Below, piece after piece: positions 1 through 9,228 of a stretch of DNA of 64,000 nt. How positions within the stretch are numbered: the first letter of the stretch is position 1; every line of letters starts with the position of its first letter. Source of the stretch: Verrucomicrobiota bacterium (lineage in GTDB: Bacteria; Verrucomicrobiota; Verrucomicrobiia; Limisphaerales; UBA1319); contig JAKLHY010000016.1 in NCBI GenBank assembly GCA_022709905.1, positions 47,767 to 111,766 of the forward strand, in the 5' to 3' direction. A model generated the notes under the pieces. That model worked only from the letters and a program-made list of their open reading frames with translations. It searched no databases and was not told the DNA's origin. Made by a program: the position numbers and the translations under genes.

Positions 1-217
1 GATCGCGCGCCAGCAGCCGAACCCTGATCTTCGAGTGGCTGTTGTAAAAACCGATCCCCCAAAAACGATGACGCCGATCCCAGACCTCCACGACATCGCC
101 ATCGGCGATTGCCTCGGCCGCCTTCTCGATCGATGCGGCGTAGATCCACGGATGCCCGGCGATGATCCTCTCCGTCTCACCCGGCCTGAGAACGACTGTC
201 GGCATGGCGTTGTCCAT
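1..217 (-). CDS. class I SAM-dependent rRNA methyltransferase (RlmI-like), N-terminal part
   Basis: The gene runs off the left edge, so only 72 N-terminal codons are visible. The reading LRPGETERIIAGHPWIYAAS followed by a GDVVEVWD strand and a GFYNSHSKIRVRLL segment matches the PUA domain that opens the RlmI/YccW family of 23S rRNA cytosine-C5 methyltransferases. The Rossmann methyltransferase domain would lie outside the window. The ATG at 217 has a GGAG just upstream; an alternative ATG in the same frame is at 205 and fits the family start equally well. It is divergent from the PIG-L gene, with about 200 bp between them. The family call is fairly safe; the exact target base is not visible. 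Confidence 0.75.
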   Translation of the reverse strand, partial: MDNAMPTVVLRPGETERIIAGHPWIYAASIEKAAEAIADGDVVEVWDRRHRFWGIGFYNSHSKIRVRLLARD

Positions 218-424
218 CTCCGTGTTGTACGTCACTCGCCCCGGTCGTGACCAGCCTCGAATGTTCCTCTTGAATGAGATTTTGTCCCAACCGCTTGCCG
301 ATCTGTTCGCTCCAAACGATTCATCGGCGGTCGTCTGACAGATCATCCGGATCCGCTTTTGGCTCGACGTACCGTTCTTTCCCCGGTATCGGAAAGAGAT
401 ACGTCAACTCAATACAAAGCGTTT

Positions 425-1237
425 ATGTCTCAATCCATTGCCATCGCTGTCGGGGCTCATCCGGATGATGTTGAATTCTTCATGGCCGGCACCTTGCTCC
501 AACTCAAGCAGGTGGGTTACGAAATCCATTACTTCACGCTGGCCAACGGATCCTGCGGAAGCCGCGAGTTCGGTCCCGCTCAGCTGAGCCAAATGCGGCG
601 TCGCGAATCGCAAGAGGGCGCGAAAATCCTCGGCGCTGTCTTTCACTCCAGCCTGGTGAACGACCTCGAGATCTTCTACGATCTCAAAATCCTGCGTCGC
701 GTGGCCGCGATTTTGCGGGAAGTCAAACCGTCCATCATCCTGACGCATTCCCCCCAGGATTACATGGAAGATCACATGAACACCTGCCGTCTGGTGGTCA
801 GTGCCGCGTTCATGCTCGGCGCCCCAAACTTCCGGACTCAACCGCCGCGCGCCGCCGTTTATCAGGATGTCACCCTCTACCACGCCATGCCCCTGAGCCT
901 CACCGATAGCTTGCGCCGAAGGATCATGGTTGGCGCTTACGTGGATACCTCCGATGTCCACGCGACCAAGCTCGCCGCCCTCTCAGCGCATCGCAGCCAG
1001 CAAAATTGGCTCCAGGCCAGCCAGGGCGCAAACTCCTACCTCAAAGCCATGGAAGACATGGCCCTCGAGCTGGGCCGCGAATCGCGCCGGTTCAAATTCG
1101 CCGAAGGCTGGCGCCGCCATCTCTATCAAGGCTATTCCCAGTCCGAAATCGATCCGTTGAAAACCGCCCTCGGCAAGCGATACCTCGTCAACCAAGCCTT
1201 CGAAAAACAACGATTGGCGGGTCGCATCGCCCCATAA
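425..1237 (+). CDS. PIG-L/LmbE family N-acetyl deacetylase
   Basis: A 270-residue protein opening with IAVGAHPDDVEFFMAG, the zinc-binding AHPDD signature of the PIG-L/LmbE family (His12, Asp15), with the third ligand in DHMNT (His117). These enzymes remove acetyl groups from N-acetylglucosamine conjugates or similar amides using one zinc ion. No signal peptide is seen, so it should be cytosolic. The ATG at 425 is chosen because the signature starts eight residues later; an in-frame start at 359 would add 22 residues of no recognisable character. The substrate cannot be told: there is no bacillithiol or mycothiol gene beside it. Verrucomicrobia carry many such paralogues near carbohydrate genes. 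Confidence 0.85.
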   Translation: MSQSIAIAVGAHPDDVEFFMAGTLLQLKQVGYEIHYFTLANGSCGSREFGPAQLSQMRRRESQEGAKILGAVFHSSLVNDLEIFYDLKILRRVAAILREVKPSIILTHSPQDYMEDHMNTCRLVVSAAFMLGAPNFRTQPPRAAVYQDVTLYHAMPLSLTDSLRRRIMVGAYVDTSDVHATKLAALSAHRSQQNWLQASQGANSYLKAMEDMALELGRESRRFKFAEGWRRHLYQGYSQSEIDPLKTALGKRYLVNQAFEKQRLAGRIAP

Positions 1238-1328
1238 TCCGTTCCGAATCCGAACAGCGCTATCAGGAGCTCTTCCCCCGACGCCGGCCTGAATTGCCGA
1301 TTCCGGTGAGTGACTTCACATGGATTTT

Positions 1329-1525
1329 CGGAGGGACGAGTTCTACTTCGGAGGGACGAGTTCCACGAGTCCCTGGAAAAGCGTCCAGCGCGGTTTTGCG
1401 GACGGGAGAAAATGGAGGTTTTTGCGGTGGGAGGTTGGACTCGCGGAGCCCGTCCCTCCCGCCAGCTGGTCTATCCGGTCGGGTCTTGGGACTCGCGGAG
1501 CTCGTCCCTCCGGCTAGCTCGTCTC
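1329..1525. repeat. cluster of inverted and direct GGAGGGACGAG repeats
   Basis: The spacer after the PIG-L gene holds GGAGGGACGAG at about 1330 and 1350. The second copy extends to a 25-bp unit ending in ACGAGTCCC (1349-1373). Two units in opposite orientation follow at 1437-1459 and 1488-1512 (GGACTCGCGGAG then CTCGTCCCTCC), and a decayed third copy sits at 1514-1530. The 1349 and 1488 copies are near-perfect inverted partners able to form a long stem. No coding potential was recognised. This looks like a dispersed intergenic repeat family of this genome. Confidence 0.7.
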
Positions 1526-1535
1526 TCCGAGGTTA

Positions 1536-1991
1536 TCACGCCGGCGAGGCCATGCCATCCAGCGGACGTTTGCAGGCGAAAAGCAAGGTGAGAACGCCGC
1601 TCGCCAGTAATCCCCCCATAACACCTATGGCCATGTTCAAAGGACGATTGGGCCTCACAGGGCGCAAACCAGGCTCGGCCTGTTCGACAAGCAGCACAGG
1701 GGCAGTTACGGGCAGTTGCGAGTCCGCCTTTTCCCTTTCCAACGTATCGATCCCTTCCATCGCCGCAATTCGTAGCTGGCGCAAGCTCTGCTCTTGGTAT
1801 TCCCGCGCAATCGTAGTGGCAATTTCTGCCGCTTCCTTGCGGTCTTCGCTTAAGGCCCGAATCTCAATCAGGGATGTATTCCGATACTGCCGGATTACCA
1901 GGCTGCGTCGAAGGATCTGATAGGCTTCTTCGGCATAATAATTCTCCTTTCCTTGAGCGACAAATGCTCGGCGCAGGCTGACCTTCCCAAA
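1536..1991 (-). pseudogene. remnant of a Wzz-type polysaccharide chain-length/export protein (C-terminal part)
   Basis: A 151-codon open frame reads like the C-terminal end of a Wzz/GNVR polysaccharide co-polymerase: a helical stretch with ALSEDRKEAAEIATTIAREY, then PVLLVEQAEPGLRPVRPNRP, then a membrane segment (NMAIGVMGGLLASGVLTLLF). Complete Wzz proteins have another N-terminal membrane helix and a long periplasmic part. Here an in-frame stop lies just upstream at 1992-1994 and no start codon or N-terminal half is found, so the gene is 5'-truncated. The first methionine is at 1784. It lies next to a repeat cluster, which may mark a deletion. The complete gene would act in exopolysaccharide or O-antigen export at the inner membrane. 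Confidence 0.7.
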
Positions 1992-2073
1992 TCAGGCAGC
2001 ATGCGCATCCAAAACTTGAATACCCCCCAGGCTCCTGCCTCTTGAAAGGCCTCCAGACATTGATCGCGAAATT

Positions 2074-2102
2074 AAAAAAGCCCCGCCGGTTTTGGGCGGG
2101 GC
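2074..2102 (-). terminator. rho-independent terminator of the Gfo/Idh/MocA gene
   Basis: On the minus strand GCCCCGCC, a seven-base loop and GGCGGGGC form a perfect 8-bp GC stem followed by a run of T (AAAAAA on the plus strand at 2074-2079). It lies 28 bp after the stop codon of the oxidoreductase. Confidence 0.9.
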
Positions 2103-2130
2103 ATTGCGAAGTAAATGTAAGGATCTAGAA

Positions 2131-3543
2131 TCAGACGTTCCAACCGGCGCGGTTCTTGCGGCTCACGAATTGGGCCGCCTGCGGCAGGTTGGTGGATTTC
2201 ATGTTGGGGCCGTCCCATTCCATGCGATAGCCTTCGCCGACGCGCAGGGCGATGCAGCCCAGCAGGATGATCTCAGTCAAATAAGCGGCGATGTCGAAGT
2301 TCGAGTAGGAGGGAGTGCCTTCCTTCATCATCCGGAACCATTCCTGCATGTGACCGGGCGAGCGCGGAATGGATTGCGGGATGGCCTTGCATGCCTCGTG
2401 CTTGTCGCCGGACATGAAGCCTTCCTCGCCTTTGAGGATCATGTAAAACTGGGCGCCGTAATCATCGGGGGAGAAGATCTTGCCTTTTTCGCCGACGATC
2501 AGGGCTCCGCTGCCCGGCATGTTGTCCATGGCAATGATCTCTTTACAGATGCCGGCGTCGGGGCGCAACGGTTTGATCTTTTCGCGTTTGCCGGCCCCCG
2601 GAGGAACGGGCGTGCCGCTGGGGTTGCCGTCATACCACCAGAACTTGAGCGGAGGGAGGCCTTCACGTTCAGGGAACTCGAATCGGATGCGCGAGGTCTC
2701 GGGGAAGGTTTCCGGATAAACGCGCGAGGCGAGCTCGCACTCGACAAGCGTCGGGAAGCCCAGTTTCAGAGCGCGGAACGGCATGTTAACCGTGTGACAG
2801 GCCATGTCGCCGAGGGCGCCCGTGCCGAAATCATACCAACCGCGCCAGGCGAAGGTGTGGTAGCAGCCTTGCTTGAAGGGACGCATGGCGGCGGGGCCGA
2901 GCCACAGATCCCAATCCAAGGTGGAGGGCACCGGGTCCGATCCGGCGGGACGGTCATAGCCTTGCGGCCAAACCGGACGATTGGACCAGACATGCAGCTC
3001 GAGCGGCTTGCCAATCACGCCGGCATGGATAACTTCGACCGCGCGGCGCAGGCCGTTCTCGGCGCTGCCCTGGTTGCCCATCTGGGTGGCCAGCTTCTTT
3101 TCCTTCGACAACTGCCGCATGATGCGGGCCTCTTCCACGTTCTGCGTCAGCGGCTTCTGGCAGAAGCAGTGCTTGCCCATCTTCATCGCCCGAATAGCGG
3201 CAATCCCATGGTTATGGTCCGGCGTCGACACCGTGACGGCATCGATGTCCTTGCCCATTTCATCGAGCAACTTCCGGTAATCCTGGTAGCCCTTGGCCTG
3301 GGGGAACTGCTTGAGTTTCCGGTCCAGGGTGTTTTTGTCCACGTCGCAAAGCGCGACGATGTTGCCACCACACTTGGCGGCGTCGCTGCTGTCACTGTCC
3401 CCTTTGCCACCGACCCCGATGCAGGCCACGTTGATGCGTTCATTGGCGCCCAAAACTTGGCCGACGTAAGGGAAGAAAATAGCGGCAGTGCCCACGCCCA
3501 TGGAGGTGCGGCTGAGGAATTGACGACGGTTCATTGCATTCAT
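2131..3543 (-). CDS. Tat-exported Gfo/Idh/MocA family oxidoreductase
   Basis: A 470-residue NAD(P)-dependent sugar oxidoreductase. The N-terminus NRRQFLSRTSMGVGTAAIFF is a twin-arginine signal; a Rossmann fold follows with a glycine-rich ACIGVGGKGDS loop, the VSTPDHNH strand-loop and the QKPLT segment that carries the catalytic lysine of the family (usually EKP). The C-terminal half has the GALGDMACH motif typical of the large secreted planctomycete/verrucomicrobial subgroup. The ATG at 3543 was preferred because the Tat motif starts four residues later; an ATG at 3534 is also possible, and the longer upstream frame has no family similarity. It probably oxidises or isomerises a sugar or sugar acid in the periplasm. 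It lies downstream of the GH2-like gene on the same strand, 276 bp away, and may share its regulation. Confidence 0.88.
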   Translation of the reverse strand: MNAMNRRQFLSRTSMGVGTAAIFFPYVGQVLGANERINVACIGVGGKGDSDSSDAAKCGGNIVALCDVDKNTLDRKLKQFPQAKGYQDYRKLLDEMGKDIDAVTVSTPDHNHGIAAIRAMKMGKHCFCQKPLTQNVEEARIMRQLSKEKKLATQMGNQGSAENGLRRAVEVIHAGVIGKPLELHVWSNRPVWPQGYDRPAGSDPVPSTLDWDLWLGPAAMRPFKQGCYHTFAWRGWYDFGTGALGDMACHTVNMPFRALKLGFPTLVECELASRVYPETFPETSRIRFEFPEREGLPPLKFWWYDGNPSGTPVPPGAGKREKIKPLRPDAGICKEIIAMDNMPGSGALIVGEKGKIFSPDDYGAQFYMILKGEEGFMSGDKHEACKAIPQSIPRSPGHMQEWFRMMKEGTPSYSNFDIAAYLTEIILLGCIALRVGEGYRMEWDGPNMKSTNLPQAAQFVSRKNRAGWNV

Positions 3544-3819
3544 TTTAATTCTCGTTTTAAGTTCGATACGCGATCTGGCGTTGAGCCAATCTTTACAGAC
3601 TCCCACTTGTTTCAACAAGGCTTTTGTGTGGTTTGCATCGCATTCGTGAAGGGCCCGATGGCTCATGCCCGGCAACCCCAGCCCTCCACCCTGGGCAGGC
3701 TGAAGGGATACCTTTCATGACGAACCCTCCATTGGGTCGTATTCAAATACTGAACCTGCCCGCCGGGAAATTGATAAATGGCCGGGGCTGATCTCATCCT
3801 AATGCGCGGATCCGACATT

Positions 3820-6800
3820 CTACCACCGATAGTAACGGTAGGGATTATCGCCCATTGGGAAATCGGTCCGGTAATCCGGGGAGTAATAACCGACATCGGA
3901 AGAAACCGCGGCTGTGGAAGTTGGAAATATTTCGGGACCTGGAGGGGGCGTTGCTTGAGGACCCGAGCGATCGCCGTTCGGTCCGATTGAGACACCAAGC
4001 TTGCCGGTAAAGGCAACCGGATGGAAGACCCGGTTATCCACAGGGAACGTGGCTCCAAGGTTGGCCAATAATTGCGCGGCGGCCCGCGTGGCCCGCCAAC
4101 GCGTGTAGCGGAAGTAGGTCTTCTCGTCCGCATGGAAGCAGTCCGGGTCCACCTGGCAGAAGATCGCCACACCTTTGCCGACGGTCTTTCGGCCCATCAG
4201 ACCGTCAGCCCCAATCTCCGCGCCTGCGCTCAAAATCCAAGGCGGAGTGTCCAGGTAGGAACGCCAGCGCAAATCGGACGCGCTGAGTCCCCGGGCTTCA
4301 GGCCACGCGGGCGGAGACAGCGACCCGGCGAAACGGGCTGGCGCCGGTTTCAGACTGGTGCCGAGTCCTCCGTCCGTTTGTGCGCACGGCAAAAAGAACG
4401 CCTGGCCGCCTTGTTCCAGGTAGGCGGTGAGCGCCGGGACGTCAACCGAGGCATCGGAGCCGATGAGCACCAGCCCGGCGTCCGTGTCCAGTGTGTCTGA
4501 TTTCTGGTAACTCACTCCAATTCTATCGAGCCATGTTGCGCCCGACGCACCGCCGAGATACACGGCCTTGCTGATCCGTGGCAACAACGGGGCGTGAAAC
4601 GCGTAATCGAGGACACGACCAGCCACTTGCCGCGCGGCGGGATCCAGGGCCGAGTGATCCTCCAAATCCAGGGTGCAGACGACCAACCGGCCTTGTCCGT
4701 AGTCCAACTCCATCAGGGGTGTGTAGGCCAAGTCGAATTCGCATTCCAGCAGGGGACGCCAGCCGCTGCGATGGGGCTTCTCGATGGCCGCGCTGCTCAC
4801 CCCGCCGCGATTGCCCCAGTGCCACCCGGCGTAGGGCTGATCCCGTTCGTTCCCTCGGAGGTAATCGCCGGCATATTCGGGGTAGGCCTCAATCAGAGTG
4901 CTGTTGCCCGTCCAGTCGCGGAGGTCTTCCGGGTGCAGATTGTAGAATGGGCAGTATTGAGTGGCGGAAGGGATGGGGAAGACGCGTCGGGCCACCTTCG
5001 GGCAGACGCGCCAGCCAAGCGCCCGGGCCAACCATTCCGGGTCCTGGGCACAGAGCAAAGCCCGGCCACCAGCCCGCACATAGGGCTCGAGCTTCGCAGC
5101 CACCGCCGTGTTATCCTTCAAGGCATTGCGGCCGATCACCACCAGCGGGACTGCCGCTCCATTCCAGGACTGCGTCTGATAACCCAGGTTTGTCAACATC
5201 CTGCCGGTCGCGCCCTCAGGATCCACGATCGCGATCTGACCGCCGCCCTTCTTGTCTTCGCCAAATATGCGAAATGCGAAAGCATCCTGGTGTGTCGTCC
5301 CGCCGATCCTGGCTTCCAGGATCAGTTGGCCGTCCGACTTGCCTCCGGCTTCTACTGCGGGGGCGATTACCTGGAAGGGAATGAATCGAATCTCCGAAAC
5401 CGCCAGGCTGCCATGGAGCTGCCCCTCGTCTGTTTGTTTGCCGCCGACCGCGGCGGTCCAGGTGGCCGTGAAATTCTGTGGCTGGCGGGTATCATTGATC
5501 AGGATGATCTGCTTTCCGATCTTTTGGCCGGGGCTAAAGTGATGATCCTTCGCGCTGTAGGCCCCGGCGGGACCTGCAATCCACGCGAGCGTCGAGCCGT
5601 TGACTTCCTTGAGCGCGTCTTGCATCCAAGACCAAGTGCGAAGGCCGCCCGGCAGACCCGCCGTCCGCCAACTGCGCCACGTATTGACGCGGAACAGGCG
5701 CTGGATTTTGTGGTTGTTGGCGTACTCATCCAGCCGGTTCTCGGAGCTTTCGTAAAGCATGCCGCCGCGGAACAGGTTATGGAGGAATTCGCGGTACTTG
5801 GATTCCTCCGCCGCATAAGCCGCCGACCCAAAATAGATGGCGGCGAATTCCGTCAGCAAGGGTTCGCTGGTGATGTTGCTCTCAAATCCATGGCGCCCGC
5901 GCCGGAACGTGCAGTCCATGGGGGTGCCGAACTCGACCATTGAAATTGGCATCTCGCCGTTTTCGGCCCAGGCACTGAGCCAGTCCTCGCGTTCCTGGAG
6001 CGGGAGGAGGTTCAGATAACAGTTCATCGTGTAGAGGTCTCCGGTGTAGGCTCCGGCGTGGCTGTAATAAGCTCGGGTCGGGTCAAGCTTCCGGAGACCG
6101 TCGAACATCTCCCTGCCGTAAACCATAAGTCGCTGCCAGCGCTCGTCGGCCTGTCCCCAGCCACGGCGGCCGATCAGACGTGGATCGGCGTCCACGGCGT
6201 TGTTGAAGAAATTGAAGCCGGCAATCCACATGACCACGGAGGGATGGTTGCGGTAATGGCGCATCCACACGGCAGCCCGGTCGAGGGCGCGCTGCCGGTT
6301 CTGGTCCCAGCGGGTCTGTCCCCTGGCGTTCATCAGATACTTGTTGGCATTCAGGATATACTGGGCGACCAGGTATCCCTTGCGATCGGCATCGTCGAGA
6401 TTTCGTTCCGAGTCAGAGGCATCGCCACGGGTGTCCACGGTCTCCGATCCCATCTCGGAGAAGATGTCTCCCACCTGCATGCGTGGCCCATAATAAAAGC
6501 AGGGCTGACGCAGGCGGATCACCGTGCCATTAAGATAGAATTGTCGGCCTTCGATCCAAAACTCCCGGAATCCGAAGATCTGGTCATACTCGTCATCGAG
6601 GCCCTCGGCTTTTACTTTGAGCCGAAGGGTATAGTGATTGGGCTGACCGACATCCCAGAGGCGCGGATCGGCCCAAGGCCATGAAAGAACAAGCGTCTGG
6701 GTTTCCTTGGCCTCCACCACCGCCTTCGCCGTGTAACTCTTTTCCACCTCCCCCTTCTCGTTGAGCATGTCCGCCGCCACTTGGATTGGGCCTTCCTGGT

Positions 6801-7764
6801 TGATCCCCCTCAACTCTACGTCCAGCGAGATGGCCTTTTGCCGGGTGGAAGTGCGCACGAAAACATCCGCCACATGCGCCTCCGAGGAACGGCATTCCAG
6901 GAAGACACTGCCGGTCAGACCCCGAGACTTTAAGGAGGCGGACGAGAAGGTGACGGTGCTGCTCAGGGCATTCTGCCAGAAGGTTCCCACCTGTTCCGCG
7001 TCGGCGATCGCTGCCACCAACACCCGGACGTTCGCCGTTTGGCCGGGCGTAACCGCGGAGGTAATGTCCACCGTCCCCCATGGCCAGGCGATTTTTCCGC
7101 ACTCCTTATCGTTGACATAGACAATCGCGTCGGTGCATACGCGATCGAAGCGCAGGCTGATCTGCCGGCCTTGCCATTCCGCCGGGATCGCCACTTGCCG
7201 CTCGTACCAGGCGCGTGATACCCGTGCTCCGTCATATTGATCCGATTCCGGACGGCCGCCGCGGCTTACTAAATCAGACTTGCCCCGGGAACTCTGCCAA
7301 CTGCCCGGCACCTTGATGTATGCCCAGCCCGCCTTGGGGGGCTCGAGGCTTGCTTCGGCCGCGGGGATAAAGCGCCAAAGACCGTCCAGGGTAGCCCGCG
7401 CGCGTTTTTGATTCACTGTGACGACGCGCGTTCTATCCCAGTCGAGGGTCGTGCCCGCTGGAAGATCGGCGTCTGCCAACGGTGTCGCTGCCGCCAGACG
7501 TGGCATCACCGTGAAATCGGCAATCCAAAGACACGCGAAGGCCAGCAGCAGCCGCAAGCGGAAAGCCGCAGTTCTGTCCGGTTTCCGAAATTCCGGTCCT
7601 CCAAAACCGCCCGCATTCTGAGCCGCGGAAGTCGAGCTTCCCAAGGACAAGGGTAATATCGCGTTGCCTAGTGTGGTGTTTGCGAAATACGACGCATTCT
7701 GTTGCGCCCGAAATGTGCGGCGACTCAGCACCGGCGGATTTGGAGTTCCAGGATCGATACTCAC
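3820..7764 (-). CDS. large exported GH2-like glycoside hydrolase-type protein
   Basis: About 1314 residues. After a hydrophobic segment (LLLAFACLWIADF, about residues 72-84) come a GH2 sugar-binding jelly roll (LDGLWRFIP at about 126; WYERQVAIP at about 186; VYVNDKECGKIAWPWG at about 215), an Ig-like domain, and a TIM-barrel region (FYLNGTVIRLR at about 409, NHPSVVMWIAGFN at about 506-518). The C-terminal third resembles a glutamine-amidotransferase-like/beta-galactosidase-trimerisation fold (AAKLEPYVRAGGRALL). The usual GH2 acid/base Glu after MWxxGN is absent (GFN), while a plausible nucleophile lies in SMVEFGTP (Glu at about 611). It may be inactive, or use another residue. The start is doubtful: the frame opens with GTG at 7764, has no clear ribosome site, and carries about 70 odd residues before the hydrophobic segment. 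Confidence 0.75.
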   Translation of the reverse strand: MSIDPGTPNPPVLSRRTFRAQQNASYFANTTLGNAILPLSLGSSTSAAQNAGGFGGPEFRKPDRTAAFRLRLLLAFACLWIADFTVMPRLAAATPLADADLPAGTTLDWDRTRVVTVNQKRARATLDGLWRFIPAAEASLEPPKAGWAYIKVPGSWQSSRGKSDLVSRGGRPESDQYDGARVSRAWYERQVAIPAEWQGRQISLRFDRVCTDAIVYVNDKECGKIAWPWGTVDITSAVTPGQTANVRVLVAAIADAEQVGTFWQNALSSTVTFSSASLKSRGLTGSVFLECRSSEAHVADVFVRTSTRQKAISLDVELRGINQEGPIQVAADMLNEKGEVEKSYTAKAVVEAKETQTLVLSWPWADPRLWDVGQPNHYTLRLKVKAEGLDDEYDQIFGFREFWIEGRQFYLNGTVIRLRQPCFYYGPRMQVGDIFSEMGSETVDTRGDASDSERNLDDADRKGYLVAQYILNANKYLMNARGQTRWDQNRQRALDRAAVWMRHYRNHPSVVMWIAGFNFFNNAVDADPRLIGRRGWGQADERWQRLMVYGREMFDGLRKLDPTRAYYSHAGAYTGDLYTMNCYLNLLPLQEREDWLSAWAENGEMPISMVEFGTPMDCTFRRGRHGFESNITSEPLLTEFAAIYFGSAAYAAEESKYREFLHNLFRGGMLYESSENRLDEYANNHKIQRLFRVNTWRSWRTAGLPGGLRTWSWMQDALKEVNGSTLAWIAGPAGAYSAKDHHFSPGQKIGKQIILINDTRQPQNFTATWTAAVGGKQTDEGQLHGSLAVSEIRFIPFQVIAPAVEAGGKSDGQLILEARIGGTTHQDAFAFRIFGEDKKGGGQIAIVDPEGATGRMLTNLGYQTQSWNGAAVPLVVIGRNALKDNTAVAAKLEPYVRAGGRALLCAQDPEWLARALGWRVCPKVARRVFPIPSATQYCPFYNLHPEDLRDWTGNSTLIEAYPEYAGDYLRGNERDQPYAGWHWGNRGGVSSAAIEKPHRSGWRPLLECEFDLAYTPLMELDYGQGRLVVCTLDLEDHSALDPAARQVAGRVLDYAFHAPLLPRISKAVYLGGASGATWLDRIGVSYQKSDTLDTDAGLVLIGSDASVDVPALTAYLEQGGQAFFLPCAQTDGGLGTSLKPAPARFAGSLSPPAWPEARGLSASDLRWRSYLDTPPWILSAGAEIGADGLMGRKTVGKGVAIFCQVDPDCFHADEKTYFRYTRWRATRAAAQLLANLGATFPVDNRVFHPVAFTGKLGVSIGPNGDRSGPQATPPPGPEIFPTSTAAVSSDVGYYSPDYRTDFPMGDNPYRYYRW

Positions 7765-8090
7765 AAAGGGGGTGGTTCGTTAACAAGGGACGATTTCTTT
7801 TGATTTCAAAATAAAAACTGAGAGCCAGTTGTCAACCGGAATGCGTCCTGCGGGGGAGCAAAGCACTCTTCATTCAGAACATCCTTTAGGGTGGACTCCC
7901 TGCGCCTTGATAGCTCCGGCCTGTGACGGGATCCGGAACACCCCGGGATCGGTTCCCAGGAATTGAGAGTCCGCTACGCTGCAATAATGCTGCGCGACAG
8001 AATTGCGCGCCGATCTGGATTCTGATAAAGACGGGAGGCATGTTCCAAACCAGCAGGGGCCTGAAATCTCAAAATCCAAAGGAGATTCTT
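7765..8090. other. divergent intergenic region
   Basis: A 326-bp spacer between the divergent GH2-like and glycerol dehydrogenase genes. It includes an AT-rich patch around 7795-7830 that could hold promoters for either side. No repeat, hairpin or RNA gene was recognised. Confidence 0.5.
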
Positions 8091-9191
8091 ATGTTTAAGA
8101 AGGCTGTATTTCCGGGCAAATACCTCCAGGGCGCGGGCGCCATCGCCGAGTTGCCCGCCTTGATCAAGTCCCTGGGCAACCAGGGATTGATTCTGGCATC
8201 GCCATCCGTCAAGGAGAAAGTCATTCCCTCATGCGGCATCGATCTTAAGGCGCAATCGATTCCCATCGACGTATTCCAGGGCGAATGTTGTCAGAAGGAA
8301 CTCGACCGCGTGTCGGCCCTCATCGCGCACAATCAGGTCGACGTTCTCATCGGGATGGGGGGCGGCAAGACGATTGACACGGCCAAGATCGCCGCCGATC
8401 GCGCCCGGATCCCTGTCATCATTATCCCCACCATCGCCTCGACAGACGCGCCTTGCAGCGGTTGTGCGGTTCTCTACTCGGAGGGCGGCATTTTCGAGTC
8501 TGTTTGCTACCAGACATCGAATCCGGCCGTTGTCCTAGTGGATGTGGCCATCCTGGCCATGGCGCCGGCACGTTTCCTGGTTGCCGGCATGGGAGACGCC
8601 CTGTCGACGTGGTTTGAGGCACGGTCCTGTGAACGCACCCAGTCGCCGAACGAATGTGGCGGGATCAGCACTACCGTGGGTCTTCACATCGCTAAACTCT
8701 GCTACGAAACCCTGCTGGCCTACGGCCCGGCTGCCAAAGTGGCCAGTCAACGGCACTTGATCACCCCGGCTTTCGAGCACATTGTCGAGGCCAACATCCT
8801 GCTGAGCGGGATTGGCTTCGAAAGCGCCGGTCTGGCTTCGGCCCATTCGATTCACAACGGGCTCACCGCCTTGCCGGAAACCCACGCCTTCTACCATGGC
8901 GAGAAAGTCGCCTTCGGGGTTCTTGCCGGTCTTCAACTCACCGATGCTCCGGCCGCCGAACTGGAGACGGTTTTCGCCTTCTGTGAAGAGGTCGGGCTGC
9001 CCACCACCCTGTCGGATATCGGATTGGGCAACGCGGGTCGCGACAAGTTGATGCTCGCGGCCGCTAAGACTTGCGAGCCCGGCCAACCCATCCATCACGA
9101 GGCGGGCACGATCACTCGTGAAAAAGTCCTGGATGCCATGCTTGCAGCCGATGCCCTGGGTCAGGCCAGAAAATCAGGGAGCCGTTGTTAA
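8091..9191 (+). CDS. gldA: glycerol dehydrogenase (iron/zinc-containing alcohol dehydrogenase family)
   Basis: A 366-residue cytosolic enzyme oxidising glycerol to dihydroxyacetone with NAD+. It shows the NAD-binding GMGGGKTIDTAK motif (residues 89-100), the PTIASTDAP loop, and the metal ligands Asp169 (GMGDALSTWFEA), His252 (SAHSIHNGL) and His269 (FYHGEKVAFG), matching those of GldA. Length is normal for the family. The start is well defined: AAAGGAGATTCTT precedes the ATG at 8091. Related family members act on glycerol-1-phosphate or 1,2-propanediol, but the metal-site spacing favours GldA. It converges on the MIF-like gene, with 37 bp between the stops. Confidence 0.88.
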   Translation: MFKKAVFPGKYLQGAGAIAELPALIKSLGNQGLILASPSVKEKVIPSCGIDLKAQSIPIDVFQGECCQKELDRVSALIAHNQVDVLIGMGGGKTIDTAKIAADRARIPVIIIPTIASTDAPCSGCAVLYSEGGIFESVCYQTSNPAVVLVDVAILAMAPARFLVAGMGDALSTWFEARSCERTQSPNECGGISTTVGLHIAKLCYETLLAYGPAAKVASQRHLITPAFEHIVEANILLSGIGFESAGLASAHSIHNGLTALPETHAFYHGEKVAFGVLAGLQLTDAPAAELETVFAFCEEVGLPTTLSDIGLGNAGRDKLMLAAAKTCEPGQPIHHEAGTITREKVLDAMLAADALGQARKSGSRC

Positions 9192-9228
9192 GCCCCATAT
9201 TCGGGCACTCGGCCAGGCCCGTCTTTGC

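Noticed and set aside
1..217. A possible frameshift in the rRNA methyltransferase fragment near position 58
   Set aside because: Re-reading the run of five G on the minus strand restores one continuous frame through GIGFYNSHSKIRVRLL.
2092..3720. 542-codon open frame on the plus strand
   Set aside because: It is fully antisense to the clear Gfo/Idh/MocA gene and has no family match; such shadows are common in GC-rich DNA.
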